64,000 nt of DNA from an uncultured Treponema sp. (GTDB taxonomy: Bacteria; Spirochaetota; Spirochaetia; Treponematales; Treponemataceae), in the NCBI GenBank assembly GCA_938039145.1, contig CALHVG010000008.1, positions 28,569-92,568 of the forward strand, written 5' to 3'. The position numbers were made by a program, and so were the translations under genes. The stretch's first letter is position 1. Every line of letters begins with the position of its first letter. This document shows positions 9,349-18,741 of this stretch, one piece after another. The notes beneath the pieces are model-generated. The model was not told the DNA's origin and did not search any database. It worked only from the letters and a program-made list of their open reading frames with translations.

Positions 9349-9736
9349 TTTCAAATCTCCTTGTGTAATGAAATATTTGGAAGTCTATCGTTTCCCCTGA
9401 TATTTTGTCAATATGATTTTTAGGATTGAAAAATCAGTTTCATCGGGTTTTATAGAAAATATCCATTTCGTAAAAATATTTCATAAAATAAAACCGTTTG
9501 GCATATCCAAAGACATTGCCGTGTTTTCAAATACAGCGAAATATCTCTGCAAGTTCTTACATAACAATGACTTACAAATCACCACAACAAAATCTTGGCA
9601 ATAATTAAAAAACCGAAGTTTTTCTAACTTCCCTATTGACAATCGGACTGTTAAACATCATTTTGTTCATTACGACTGAACTACAAAAACTGCAGTTTTG
9701 CAGGTCTTTCATTTCATTGACAATGAGGAACTTTGA
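9349..9736. other. Divergent intergenic region between the pseudogene and potA
   Basis: 388 bp, AT-rich, no convincing gene. A TTGACA at 9636-9641 could be a -35 box for pot but no good -10 follows at 17 bp. A short open frame at 9413-9604 has no ribosome site and an unremarkable composition. Confidence 0.4.
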
Positions 9737-10930
9737 GTGAACGGAAGTCAAGTTACCATTGCTCATGTTTCAAAGCGCTTCGGGGACTTCGTGGCGCTCG
9801 ACGACATCAGTTTTACTATTCAGCCGGGAGAATTCTTTTCCCTGCTGGGACCTTCAGGCTGCGGCAAAACGACACTGCTTAGAATCCTTGCGGGATTTGA
9901 ATTTCCCGATGACGGCGCTATCCTTCTTGACGACAAGGATGTGCTGAAATTCCAGGCGAACAAACGTCCGACAAACACCGTGTTCCAGACGTATGCCCTT
10001 TTTCCGCATATGTCAGTGTACGACAACATAGCGTTTTCCCTCAAGTTGAAAAAACTCCCGAAAGACGAGATAGACAAAAAAGTCCGGCATTACGTCCATC
10101 TTGTGCAGCTGGACGATCATATCCATAAAAAGCCGAACCAGCTTTCAGGCGGACAGAAACAGCGCGTGGCAATCGCAAGGGCATTGATAAACGAGCCTAA
10201 AGTCCTTTTGCTTGACGAACCTCTTTCGGCACTGGATGCAAAACTCAGGTCCAGCCTTTTGATAGACCTTGACAATCTCCACGACAAAATCGGAATTACG
10301 TTCATCTATGTTACCCACGACCAAAGCGAGGCACTTGCCGTAAGCGACAGAATCGCGGTGATGAACAAAGGGCATGTCCTTCAGGTGGGAACTCCGTTCG
10401 AGATTTACGAAAGCCCCGCGACACAGTTCGTGGCGCATTTCATAGGCGAGACAAACATTTTCGAAAGCACTGTAGTAAAATGCGAGGAATACAAAGTTCC
10501 CAAAAAATCCGACATCGAGCATATGGTCACCCTGAACGTCCCTTCGCTTGGAACACAGGCGCACCTTACAGGAGAGACACAGGCGACAATGGAAGAAGAC
10601 AAGAACATCCTTGTAACCGACTACGAGCATACTGACGAAGGTCAAAAAGTCGCGTTCACCATAAGACCGGAAAAAATCAAAATAACCCTTGAAGAACCGA
10701 ACGTGAAAGGACGGAAAGACATAAATGTCTTCAAGGGGATTGTCGAAGAGCCCATCTACACGGGATTCCAGACAAAATTCTACGTCCGGCTTGAGAACGG
10801 AACTATAGTGAAGGTGTTCAAGCAGCATACAAACTATTTTGACGACGGTCCTGAAATCACATGGAAGGACACGGTTTTCATCTCTTGGTCCGCAGAGGAC
10901 GGCTACATCGTTGAGGATATCAACAAGTAG
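9737..10930 (+). CDS. potA: Spermidine/putrescine ABC transporter ATPase PotA
   Basis: Energises polyamine import. The 397-residue protein has Walker A GPSGCGKT (38-45), the Q-loop NTVFQTYALFPHM, the signature LSGGQKQR near 136, Walker B VLLLDEPLSALD near 157 and an H-loop THDQ. The C-terminal third is a TOBE-like regulatory domain with FTIRPEKIKI. It starts with GTG, preceded by GAGGAA. It is the first of four genes (potA-potB-potC-potD), the standard order. Confidence 0.95.
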   Translation: MNGSQVTIAHVSKRFGDFVALDDISFTIQPGEFFSLLGPSGCGKTTLLRILAGFEFPDDGAILLDDKDVLKFQANKRPTNTVFQTYALFPHMSVYDNIAFSLKLKKLPKDEIDKKVRHYVHLVQLDDHIHKKPNQLSGGQKQRVAIARALINEPKVLLLDEPLSALDAKLRSSLLIDLDNLHDKIGITFIYVTHDQSEALAVSDRIAVMNKGHVLQVGTPFEIYESPATQFVAHFIGETNIFESTVVKCEEYKVPKKSDIEHMVTLNVPSLGTQAHLTGETQATMEEDKNILVTDYEHTDEGQKVAFTIRPEKIKITLEEPNVKGRKDINVFKGIVEEPIYTGFQTKFYVRLENGTIVKVFKQHTNYFDDGPEITWKDTVFISWSAEDGYIVEDINK

Positions 10931-10955
10931 TTTTGTTTTTTGGAGATTTTAGATT

Positions 10956-11936
10956 TTGACAAGTATATTTTTTTCAGGCTCAAAGACTTCATCAAAGGAC
11001 GGCGAAAAATACGAGAGAAACGGAAAAACCAATCCGGGAGTTTTCTACGCCTGGCCCATGGGAATATGGTTTTCGCTGTTCTTTGTAATTCCGCTTGTAA
11101 TAATCGTAGCCTATTCTTTCATGAAAAGGGACATGTTCGGAGGCGTGGTGAAAAAATTCACGCTGGATGCGTACAAAGCGATTTTCACGATGGACGAGGA
11201 ATCCAAAAGATTCATATACATTCCGGTTCTTTTTAGAACGCTTTGGATGACAGCCCTCGCAACCTTCATATCGATACTTATAGCGCTCCCCTGCGGATAC
11301 GCCATCGCAAGAAGCAGGCATCAGACATTGCTTCTTATACTGGTGATAGTCCCGTTCCTCACGAACTCGCTTATCCGGATTTTCGCATGGATGACGATTC
11401 TAAGCGAGAACGGACTTATGAACAGAATCCTTGAACTGTGCATGAAGGCGTGGTTTTTCATCACGGGAAATAAAGAAGGCGTTTTCGTTTCGCACAAATT
11501 CATGTTCACAAAGGGCGCGGTGATTCTTGTAAGCATCTATATGTATCTTCCGTATGCAATACTCCCGATTTTCACTTCGGTCGACAGATTTGATTTTACT
11601 CTTCTTGAGGCGGCGCGAGACCTTGGGGCATCAAAACCGGGAGCGATAGCAAGAATCCTTATTCCCGGAATAAAAAGCGGAATAATAAGTTCGCTTATAT
11701 TCACGTTCATTCCGATATTCGGAAACTATACGGTCCCGCAACTTGTGGGAAGCACGGAAAGTTACATGCTTGGAAACATAATCATGGATCAGATTACAAA
11801 GGCAAGAAATCTTCCTTTGGCATCCGCATTCAGCGTGATTCTTACAGTCATAAGCATGCTCGCAATCCTCATAATGCTTTCAACGGATAAAAAGGAAGCG
11901 AAGGTAAGCGAGTCTTCCGCAAAAGGAGCAAGGTGA
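10956..11936 (+). CDS. potB: Spermidine/putrescine ABC transporter permease PotB
   Basis: Inner-membrane permease with six predicted helices and the cytoplasmic EAA loop EAARDLGASKPGAIARILIP that docks with PotA. The probable start is TTG with GGAG 10 nt upstream; no ATG lies earlier in frame, and the next is within the first helix. The N-terminal 25 residues are polar and variable. The stop overlaps the potC ATG (TGATG), implying translational coupling. Confidence 0.93.
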   Translation: MTSIFFSGSKTSSKDGEKYERNGKTNPGVFYAWPMGIWFSLFFVIPLVIIVAYSFMKRDMFGGVVKKFTLDAYKAIFTMDEESKRFIYIPVLFRTLWMTALATFISILIALPCGYAIARSRHQTLLLILVIVPFLTNSLIRIFAWMTILSENGLMNRILELCMKAWFFITGNKEGVFVSHKFMFTKGAVILVSIYMYLPYAILPIFTSVDRFDFTLLEAARDLGASKPGAIARILIPGIKSGIISSLIFTFIPIFGNYTVPQLVGSTESYMLGNIIMDQITKARNLPLASAFSVILTVISMLAILIMLSTDKKEAKVSESSAKGAR

Positions 11937-12811
11937 TGGAATTCCTTTTCACCCTGATAATGTCCCTTTTGGGAAAAAACCATCATGCAAGAACAGAATC
12001 GAACAAACATGCCAGAAGAAGCTGGAAAAAAAGAAACAAGGCTTTCAGTTTTTCTAACACAGTGCTTTTTCTTTCGCTTCTTTTTCTGTTTGTTCCGCTT
12101 TTTGTGATAATCCTGTACTCGTTCAACAGTTCGGAATCTTCGTCGTTTTCAGGATTTTCTCTTGTATGGTACAAAGAACTTTTTGCGCATTCAAACGGAC
12201 TTTGGCAAAGTCTCCTACATTCTGCGGTCGTAGCAATTGTGTCCGCCGTTATAGCGACAGTGCTTGGAACATTGGCAGCCATAGGAATCAGCTGGAACAG
12301 ATTTCTTGGGCGGACATACATACGCACGCTCTCTTTTCTTCCGATGGTGCTTCCTGAAGTCATAATGGGAATATCGCTTTTAATTTTTTTAAGCGGAATC
12401 CACATGAATCTTGGACTTGGAACGATAATAATCGCCCACACCACATTCTGCCTTCCGTTTGTATATCTTATGGTAAACGCCAGGGTAAGCGATTTTGACT
12501 ATTCTATAATAGAAGCAAGTTACGACCTTGGGGCAACGGAAAAAGAAACTCTTTTCAAGGTCATAATACCTGCGATAATGCCCGGCGTTATTTCAGGCTT
12601 TATGATGAGCGTCACGCTTTCCATCGAAGATTTTGTGATAACTTCCCTTGTGAATGGAAATGTGGTAACTCTTCCAATCTATGTGTACAACATGATACGG
12701 CATGGTGTAAGCCCCGTGATAAACGCCCTCTCCTTCGTCCTTATAATGCTTATAAGCGCAGTTACGGTAATTCTAAGGAAGAGCCTACGGGGATTCGCCG
12801 CCGTTCATTGA
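11936..12811 (+). CDS. potC: Spermidine/putrescine ABC transporter permease PotC
   Basis: Second permease of the polyamine importer, about 291 residues, six helices, with the EAA loop EASYDLGATEKETLFKVIIP. The ATG sharing one base with the potB stop was chosen; an AGGAG lies 8 nt upstream. An extended basic N-terminus (HHARTESNKHARRSWKKRNK) precedes the first canonical helix. Confidence 0.93.
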   Translation: MEFLFTLIMSLLGKNHHARTESNKHARRSWKKRNKAFSFSNTVLFLSLLFLFVPLFVIILYSFNSSESSSFSGFSLVWYKELFAHSNGLWQSLLHSAVVAIVSAVIATVLGTLAAIGISWNRFLGRTYIRTLSFLPMVLPEVIMGISLLIFLSGIHMNLGLGTIIIAHTTFCLPFVYLMVNARVSDFDYSIIEASYDLGATEKETLFKVIIPAIMPGVISGFMMSVTLSIEDFVITSLVNGNVVTLPIYVYNMIRHGVSPVINALSFVLIMLISAVTVILRKSLRGFAAVH

Positions 12812-12879
12812 AATAAATATGTGAAAGATTTCCTGAAAAATCGAATTCTTCCGCTTAAATTTTAAATTAAGGAAAAAAC

Positions 12880-13944
12880 ATGAAAAAAAATTCGTCAAAA
12901 GCAAAAAAATCGGTCGCTGCAGTTCTTGCGGCAACTCTAGCCTTTCTTCTATTTTCTTGCGAGAAAAAAGAAACTTTGAACCTTTTTACATGGACTTACT
13001 ATACGCCAAAGCCTGTCGTGGAGGCCTTTGAGAAGGAATTCGGTTGCAAGGTTGTGGTCACGGAATACGATTCCAACGAAACCATGTTCAACAAACTGGT
13101 GAACGGAGGCTACAGGAATTTCGACATAGTAGTCCCTAGCCAAGATTATGTTTCAATCCTTATGAAAAAAAACATGCTCCAGCCGATTGTAAAAGAAAAG
13201 TTCACGAACCGGAAAATGATAAACCCTAGCCTGATGATGAAAATCACATACGATCCGGAAATGGCCTATGCGATTCCGTACTATTACGGAGCGGCGGGCA
13301 TAAGCGTCAACAGGAAAAAAGTTTTAGACAACAATTATGAAAGGTCATGGGATATATTTTCAAACCCAAGATTCAAAGGACACGCCAGCATGATGGACGA
13401 CTACAGGGAGGTCATAGGAGAGGCGCTAAAACAAAAAGGATATTCTGTTTCGACTCTGAACAAAAACGAGCTGAACGATGCGATAGAACTTATAAAAACA
13501 TCCTGGCTTCCGAACATCGTAAAATTCGACGCCGAAGGATTCGGAAAGGATTTTGCGAGGGGAGACCTTTGGCTGTGTCACGGATATGCCGAAGTTATAT
13601 ACGGCGAAGTTCCAAAAGTGCAGTGGGATGAGACAATAGATTTTTTCATTCCCGAAGAAGGCGGAACCGCATACCTTGACAGCATGTGCATACTAAAGAA
13701 TTCGAAAAAAGCCGAACTTGCAACCGATTTTATAAATTTTCTTCATAATCCTGAAAACTATGCAAAATTTTTGGATTTTTTCCAGTTTCCTTCCTACGTC
13801 AATATAGAGGCTGATAAATACAGGACAACCGTTCCACTCTACTCCGCCGAAGCGATGGCAAACTGCGAGCTAAAGAACGACATCGGCGATTTCATGGCGA
13901 CATATTACGGAAAATGGGAAAAACTAAGACTTCTTTCAAACTAA
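12880..13944 (+). CDS. potD: Spermidine/putrescine-binding lipoprotein PotD
   Basis: Captures polyamines outside the inner membrane and hands them to PotBC. The 354 residues begin with a lipoprotein signal ending FLLFSC, with Cys 27 as the acylated residue. LNLFTWTYYTPKPVVEAFEKEFG matches the start of mature PotD. Binding-site aromatics and acids recur downstream (VVPSQDY, YAIPYYYGAAGI, FIPEEGGTAYLDSM). Placed 68 bp after potC. Confidence 0.94.
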   Translation: MKKNSSKAKKSVAAVLAATLAFLLFSCEKKETLNLFTWTYYTPKPVVEAFEKEFGCKVVVTEYDSNETMFNKLVNGGYRNFDIVVPSQDYVSILMKKNMLQPIVKEKFTNRKMINPSLMMKITYDPEMAYAIPYYYGAAGISVNRKKVLDNNYERSWDIFSNPRFKGHASMMDDYREVIGEALKQKGYSVSTLNKNELNDAIELIKTSWLPNIVKFDAEGFGKDFARGDLWLCHGYAEVIYGEVPKVQWDETIDFFIPEEGGTAYLDSMCILKNSKKAELATDFINFLHNPENYAKFLDFFQFPSYVNIEADKYRTTVPLYSAEAMANCELKNDIGDFMATYYGKWEKLRLLSN

Positions 13945-14320
13945 AAGGACGAATGTCGAGTTTCTCTATTTTTATAAATATCGTATATAGTTTACCTAAA
14001 AAATTGAAATGTATGAATGAATTGGGATTCCAAAGGGCGCAAGTCCTTTGGTCGTGCCCAAGGAAGGTGGGTTCTCAAGGGAGGAAAACTGCGGGCTTCG
14101 AACTCTGAGCTGGTTTCCTCCCTCGAAAAAAAAGTTTTAAGACTTGCCTTAGAAGAATATAAACTTTGAGTTTATAAAACTTGAGATTAAACCTAAAAAT
14201 ATTTTCGTTCCAAGAATTCTTAAATCCTTTTTTGTAGTTCACTGAAAACAAAAAAAACGCTAAGATATGGAACAATCTGCGGTGGGCGGATTTAATGTCT
14301 GAATAAAAATCAGGATTCAT
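13945..14320. other. Intergenic region potD-murE carrying an RB repeat
   Basis: 376 bp without a gene. It holds one RB repeat (listed separately) in the reverse orientation. A weak promoter, TTCACT-17-TAAGAT, lies at about 14238-14277, and AGGA precedes the murE start. Confidence 0.5.
14024..14124 (-). repeat. RB repeat copy 1
   Basis: On the minus strand this reads GGGAGGAAACCAGCTC, GTTCGAAGCCCGCAG, TTTCCTCCC, then ACCCACCTTCC, TTGGGCACGACCAAAGG and CCTTTGGAATCCC. It matches the copies at 30.4 and 34.4 kb almost base for base over its conserved blocks. Arms GGGAGGAAA/TTTCCTCCC and CCAAAGG/CCTTTGG would fold as two hairpins. This copy stands alone, without the RC element that follows the other two. 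Confidence 0.85.
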
Positions 14321-16051
14321 ATGAAAAAAAATCTTTCACAACTGCTTCCTTCGCTGGCTTATGAACTGGTCGCCTGCGACGGTAAATCGTCCGTAGACAT
14401 AAATGACGTTGCGGATATTTCAGTGTGCGGCTTGGCTTTTGACTCACGGAAGGTTTTACCGGGTTTTCTTTTTTTTGCATGGGCTGGAGACCATACCGAC
14501 GGAAATTCTTTCATTCCAGACGCGATTGAGCGGGGCGCGGTCGCAATCGTGTACCAAGGGGAACTTTCAGAAGAAATAAAACAAAAATCCGCAAAGTTGA
14601 TAGTCAAAAAGCAGATGGAAGATGCCTTTTCGAAAGCGAGCAAAGATTTTTTTCCGGTCTTCATAAAGGTAAAAGACTCAAGGAAAGCAATGGCTCCGAT
14701 TTCCGCGTCTTTTTATGATTTTCCGTCAAGCCGACTTGTGATGATAGGCGTTACAGGTACGGAAGGAAAATCAAGCACCGTATCTTTCATCTGGCAGCTT
14801 CTTCGGCTTTTAGGGAAAAAGGCAGGCTTCATATCAACCGTAGAATATTCGTTCGGCAAAGATGCCGTGCCGAATCCGGAGCATCAGACAACCCCCGAAT
14901 CCCCTGTGATTCAGCAATATCTAAGCCGAATGCTTGAAAACGGATGCGAATACGCCGTCGTTGAATCTTCAAGCCACGGACTTTCCGACAAACTGAACAG
15001 GCTTGGAAACGTGCTTTTTGATTGCGCAGTGTTCATGAACGTTACGCTTGAACATCTTGAATTCCACAAGGATTTTGAGACTTACAGGAACGACAAAGCA
15101 AATCTTTTCAGGGCTTTGGATTTGCACAACCACGTAAAGACAATTTTTGGTGTTGAAAAAAAGATTTCTTCCATAGGAATCGTGAACCTTGAAGACCCGA
15201 GTGCATCGTATTTTGCGTCAGCCACGAATAAAAAAATCTACGGCTTCATGACAGAAAATGCCTCGCCTCAAAAAAAAGACATTTTAGAAAGTCCGAAAAA
15301 TATTTCTGTTATGGAAGGAAAGAACATAAAGTCGACCACTGATTCACTTGAATTTACTGTAGAAGCGGAAGGATATTCTTCCTGCACAGACGAAATTCCT
15401 TACAAAACAGCGGAAGAAAAAGTATCGTTTTCAGTTCAAGCAAAAACACCCGGCACATTCAACGCCCACAACATAATGGCTTCGATTATCGCCGTTTCCT
15501 CGGTAACAAACATCCCGTTCAGCACGATAGCGGAAAAAGTTCCGGAACTCAAACCAATAAAAGGAAGAATGACATCGATAAAAAAAGGTCAGGATTTCGA
15601 GCTAATCGTAGACTACGCCCATACGCCGTCGTCTTTCGAGGCGGTTCTTCCTCCGCTAAAAAAAAGATGCAAGGGAAAACTTATCTGCCTTTTTGGAAGC
15701 GGCGGAGAACGCGACAGGGAAAAAAGACCTTTACAGGGCCGCCTTGCAGCCCGATTCTGCGACGTGGTTTTCCTTTCCGACGAAGATCCGCGCGGCGAAG
15801 AGCCGGAAGCCTTGCTCCGTGAGATTGCCGAAGGTGCCTTCACGGAAGGCAAAAAAGAAGGCGAGGACCTTTTTATCGTTCCCGACAGAAAAAAAGCAAT
15901 CCGGAAAGCGTTCTGTCTTGCAAAAAAGGACGACATAGTGATTCTTCTTGGAAAAAGCCACGAAAATTCCATAATATACAAGGACTTTGTGATGCCTTAC
16001 GACGAAATTTTCGAGGCGGAAAAAGCCATAGACGAAATGAAAATAAAATGA
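14321..16051 (+). CDS. murE: UDP-N-acetylmuramyl-tripeptide synthetase MurE
   Basis: Adds the third residue to the peptidoglycan stem peptide. At 576 residues it is longer than the usual 480-500; the extra length lies around residues 290-375. Mur-ligase features: GVTGTEGKSSTVSF (ATP loop, about 143), HQTTPESP, ESSSHGL, FMNVTLEHLEFH, KGRMTSI and VDYAHTPSSFE. The residue-selecting motif reads SDEDPRGEEPE where diaminopimelate-adding enzymes have DNPR. The N-terminal domain has AFDSRKVLPGFLFFA. It heads murE-ddl-murD. Confidence 0.93.
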   Translation: MKKNLSQLLPSLAYELVACDGKSSVDINDVADISVCGLAFDSRKVLPGFLFFAWAGDHTDGNSFIPDAIERGAVAIVYQGELSEEIKQKSAKLIVKKQMEDAFSKASKDFFPVFIKVKDSRKAMAPISASFYDFPSSRLVMIGVTGTEGKSSTVSFIWQLLRLLGKKAGFISTVEYSFGKDAVPNPEHQTTPESPVIQQYLSRMLENGCEYAVVESSSHGLSDKLNRLGNVLFDCAVFMNVTLEHLEFHKDFETYRNDKANLFRALDLHNHVKTIFGVEKKISSIGIVNLEDPSASYFASATNKKIYGFMTENASPQKKDILESPKNISVMEGKNIKSTTDSLEFTVEAEGYSSCTDEIPYKTAEEKVSFSVQAKTPGTFNAHNIMASIIAVSSVTNIPFSTIAEKVPELKPIKGRMTSIKKGQDFELIVDYAHTPSSFEAVLPPLKKRCKGKLICLFGSGGERDREKRPLQGRLAARFCDVVFLSDEDPRGEEPEALLREIAEGAFTEGKKEGEDLFIVPDRKKAIRKAFCLAKKDDIVILLGKSHENSIIYKDFVMPYDEIFEAEKAIDEMKIK

Positions 16052-16065
16052 TTTTGGAGAAAAAC

Positions 16066-17196
16066 ATGAAAGTTGCTGTTTTATACGGAGGAAAATCCGG
16101 CGAACACGAAATCGCCCTTGAAAGCGCATCCCATATTGTCCGAGGGCTGGTAAAAGACCACGATGTCTCGCTTGTCGCCATAACAAAAAAAGGCCGCTGG
16201 TTCTTGCAAGGCAAAACCGAACTTGAACGTATAGTTTCCGAAAAAAACTCATCTTTACGCATAGATGAAAGCGAAGAAAACGAGATTTTCGTACGTCCGG
16301 GCGGCGGAAAAAACGCTTTTTTCACGGCCGAAAAAAAACTTGACTTCGATGTGGTATTTCCTGTTTTGCACGGCTCTTTTGGAGAGGACGGAACTGTCCA
16401 AGGGCTTTTGGAGATGGCGGACATTCCGTATGTGGGCTGCACCACCTTGGCCAGCGCAATTTCCATGGACAAAGAAAAAGCGAAACTTATCGCAAGTGCA
16501 AGCGGAATTCCTGTAGTTCCGTACCTCTGCATAAGGCGGAGCGAACTGAACGATTCTGCACAGTATGACAAGTTTTTGGACGAAGCCACCGAAAAACTCG
16601 GATTTCCGCTTTTTGTAAAACCATGCTGCGCAGGCTCTTCTAACGGAGCTTCAAAGGCGATTGACAAAAGGCATCTTTCCTATGCGATTATGGAGGCATT
16701 CAGATGGGACGACAAAGTGCTTGTCGAAAAAGCTGTAAATGCAAAGGAAATAGAATGTTCAGTTACGGGAAACAGCGTAACACAAGCCTACGAGGACGAA
16801 AAGGAAAACGTAAAAGCCTATGTTCCGGGTGAAATAATCCCAAGCCACGTATTCTATGATTTTGACGCAAAATACAAAGACCCGAAAGGAGCGGAATTAA
16901 AGATTCCTGCCGACGTTTCCCCGGATATGCTTGAAACCGTAAAGACGATGGCAAAGAAGGTTTATAGAATGCTCGACGGAGCGGGTCTTTCCCGTGTTGA
17001 TTTTTTTATAGATAAAGATGACGGCGAAAAACTTTATTTCAACGAGATGAATTCCATGCCGGGCTTTACAAGCATTTCAATGTTTCCGAAAATGTGCGAA
17101 AAAGAAGGAATCGACTTTCAAGAGTTGCTGAACATTTTGCTCGGCGAGGCTTTGCTTCGTTTTTCCGCCAAGGAAACTCTTGTAACCTCAAGATAA
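16066..17196 (+). CDS. ddl: D-alanine--D-alanine ligase
   Basis: ATP-grasp enzyme making D-Ala-D-Ala for peptidoglycan, 376 residues. Motifs: VAVLYGGKSGEHEIALESA at the start, LHGSFGEDGTVQGLLE, PYVGCTTLASAISMDKEKAK, FVKPCCAGSSNG, VEKAVNAKEIECSV and FNEMNSMPGFTSISMFP. A start 18 bp upstream would overlap the murE stop by 4 bp; the chosen ATG has GGAG 6 nt before it and matches the family start. Confidence 0.95.
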   Translation: MKVAVLYGGKSGEHEIALESASHIVRGLVKDHDVSLVAITKKGRWFLQGKTELERIVSEKNSSLRIDESEENEIFVRPGGGKNAFFTAEKKLDFDVVFPVLHGSFGEDGTVQGLLEMADIPYVGCTTLASAISMDKEKAKLIASASGIPVVPYLCIRRSELNDSAQYDKFLDEATEKLGFPLFVKPCCAGSSNGASKAIDKRHLSYAIMEAFRWDDKVLVEKAVNAKEIECSVTGNSVTQAYEDEKENVKAYVPGEIIPSHVFYDFDAKYKDPKGAELKIPADVSPDMLETVKTMAKKVYRMLDGAGLSRVDFFIDKDDGEKLYFNEMNSMPGFTSISMFPKMCEKEGIDFQELLNILLGEALLRFSAKETLVTSR

Positions 17197-17229
17197 TTTT
17201 GAACAGAAAAGGATTTTCCCGGAGATTTT

Positions 17230-18720
17230 ATGTACACGTATAAAGAAGGCTGCGCTTTTGAAAAACTCTCTGACATAAAGGGAAAAAAAGTTACAATAAT
17301 GGGGCTTGGACTAAACGGAGGCGGAGAAGCCGCTGTCCGTTTTTTTGTAAAATACGGGGCGAACGTAACTGTTACCGACATGAAAGACAGAGCCGCTCTT
17401 TTACCGACAATAGAACGGCTAAGCGAATTTGAAGATAAAATAACCTATGTTCTCGGAAAGCACAGAATTCAGGATTTTTCCGATGCATATTGCGTCATAA
17501 AAAATCCGGGCGTAAAAATCGAAGGAAACAAATACCTTGCAAAAGCAAAAAACATCGAAACGGACATTTCGATTTTTCTTCATTTTTCGCCGTCGCCTAT
17601 AATCGCCGTTACGGGAAGCAAGGGAAAAAGCAGCACTGTAAGCGCAATTCACTACGGATTAAAAAAAGCCGGATTCAATGCGTTCCTCGGCGGAAATATA
17701 ACCGTAAGTCCGCTTTCTTTTCTTGAGGAAACACAAAAATCCACGCCCGTTGTACTTGAACTTTCAAGCTGGCAGCTTTCAGACCTTAGAGGAAGAAAAG
17801 CCTTAAAACCTTTCATCGCACTCATAACAAAAATAGTTCCCGACCATCAGAACTGGTATTCAGGTATGGAAGACTACGTAGCTGACAAGCGTCTTATTTA
17901 CGCAGAGCAGGACAAAAACGACTTCACAATTGTAGACTTCGATTCGGACGGGGAATGCCCCAAAGCCAAAAACGCGCCATCGTGGGGAAGAGTTTTTGCA
18001 TCCGAAACGAACGGAAAAGTCCTTGGATATTCAAGGAATCTTCCGCAAAAAAACTTCTACGGAGTTTGGGAAGATTTTTCGTCCGGGCATTTTGAGGGAA
18101 AACTCTTCCTTGAAGGCATGGAAAAACCGATTACGATTCTAAAAGAACTTTCCGTTCCGGGAAAGCATATGCGGACAAATATTTTGAACGCCGCGCTTGT
18201 AATGTATCTTATGAAAGTCGAACCTGAAAAAATAATGCAGATTCTTTCAGAATGGCAAGGGCTTTCTCACAGGCTGCAGTATTTTCACACGTATAAAAAT
18301 GTAAAATTCTACAACGATTCATGCGCCACAGTTCCGGAAGCCGCAGTTGAAGCCCTTTCCGCTTTTGAAAAACCCGTTATCATGATTTCAGGCGGAACGG
18401 ACAAGGAGCTTTCGTTTTCCGCCATGGCAACCGCATTTTCAAGCGGCGGAAAAAATCCTTCGCCAAAGGCTGTTTTTCTTCTTTCGGGAACAGGAACGGA
18501 CAAACTTATTTTAGAACTTGAAAAAAATCACGTTGAATACAATGGGCCTTTCCAAAATCTTGAAACTCTTCTTTTGTCTCTAAAAAAATATATCGATTCA
18601 TATTCGTCGGATGGCGATGTGGCGATGTTTTCGCCCGGAGCGACCAGTTTCGGGCTTTTTGCAAACGAATTTGACAGAGGAAAAAAGTTCATGGACGGCG
18701 TAAAAACTGTTTTTTGCTAG
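17230..18720 (+). CDS. murD: UDP-N-acetylmuramoylalanine--D-glutamate ligase MurD
   Basis: Adds D-glutamate to UDP-MurNAc-L-Ala. The 496-residue protein has the N-terminal Rossmann-like IMGLGLNGGGEAAVRFF, Walker loop AVTGSKGKSSTVSAI, ELSSWQLSDL, TKIVPDHQNWYSGMEDY, LSHRLQYF, YNDSCATVPEAAVEAL and the closing MFSPGATSFGLFANEFDRG, all MurD-like. It follows ddl by 33 bp with a GGAG ribosome site. It is transcribed toward the convergent exporter gene; a short GAACGA/TCGTTC hairpin sits between them. Confidence 0.95.
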   Translation: MYTYKEGCAFEKLSDIKGKKVTIMGLGLNGGGEAAVRFFVKYGANVTVTDMKDRAALLPTIERLSEFEDKITYVLGKHRIQDFSDAYCVIKNPGVKIEGNKYLAKAKNIETDISIFLHFSPSPIIAVTGSKGKSSTVSAIHYGLKKAGFNAFLGGNITVSPLSFLEETQKSTPVVLELSSWQLSDLRGRKALKPFIALITKIVPDHQNWYSGMEDYVADKRLIYAEQDKNDFTIVDFDSDGECPKAKNAPSWGRVFASETNGKVLGYSRNLPQKNFYGVWEDFSSGHFEGKLFLEGMEKPITILKELSVPGKHMRTNILNAALVMYLMKVEPEKIMQILSEWQGLSHRLQYFHTYKNVKFYNDSCATVPEAAVEALSAFEKPVIMISGGTDKELSFSAMATAFSSGGKNPSPKAVFLLSGTGTDKLILELEKNHVEYNGPFQNLETLLLSLKKYIDSYSSDGDVAMFSPGATSFGLFANEFDRGKKFMDGVKTVFC

Positions 18721-18741
18721 AACGATTTTTCGTTCAGAGTT

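Noticed and set aside
9413..9604. 63-codon open frame before potA
   Set aside because: AT-driven open frame in an intergenic region, no ribosome site, no recognisable features.
14085..14110. TTCGAAGCCCGC in RB as a tRNA T-arm
   Set aside because: The flanking bases do not pair as a 5-bp T-stem and no acceptor or anticodon arm can be built; the same holds for the copies at 30 and 34 kb.
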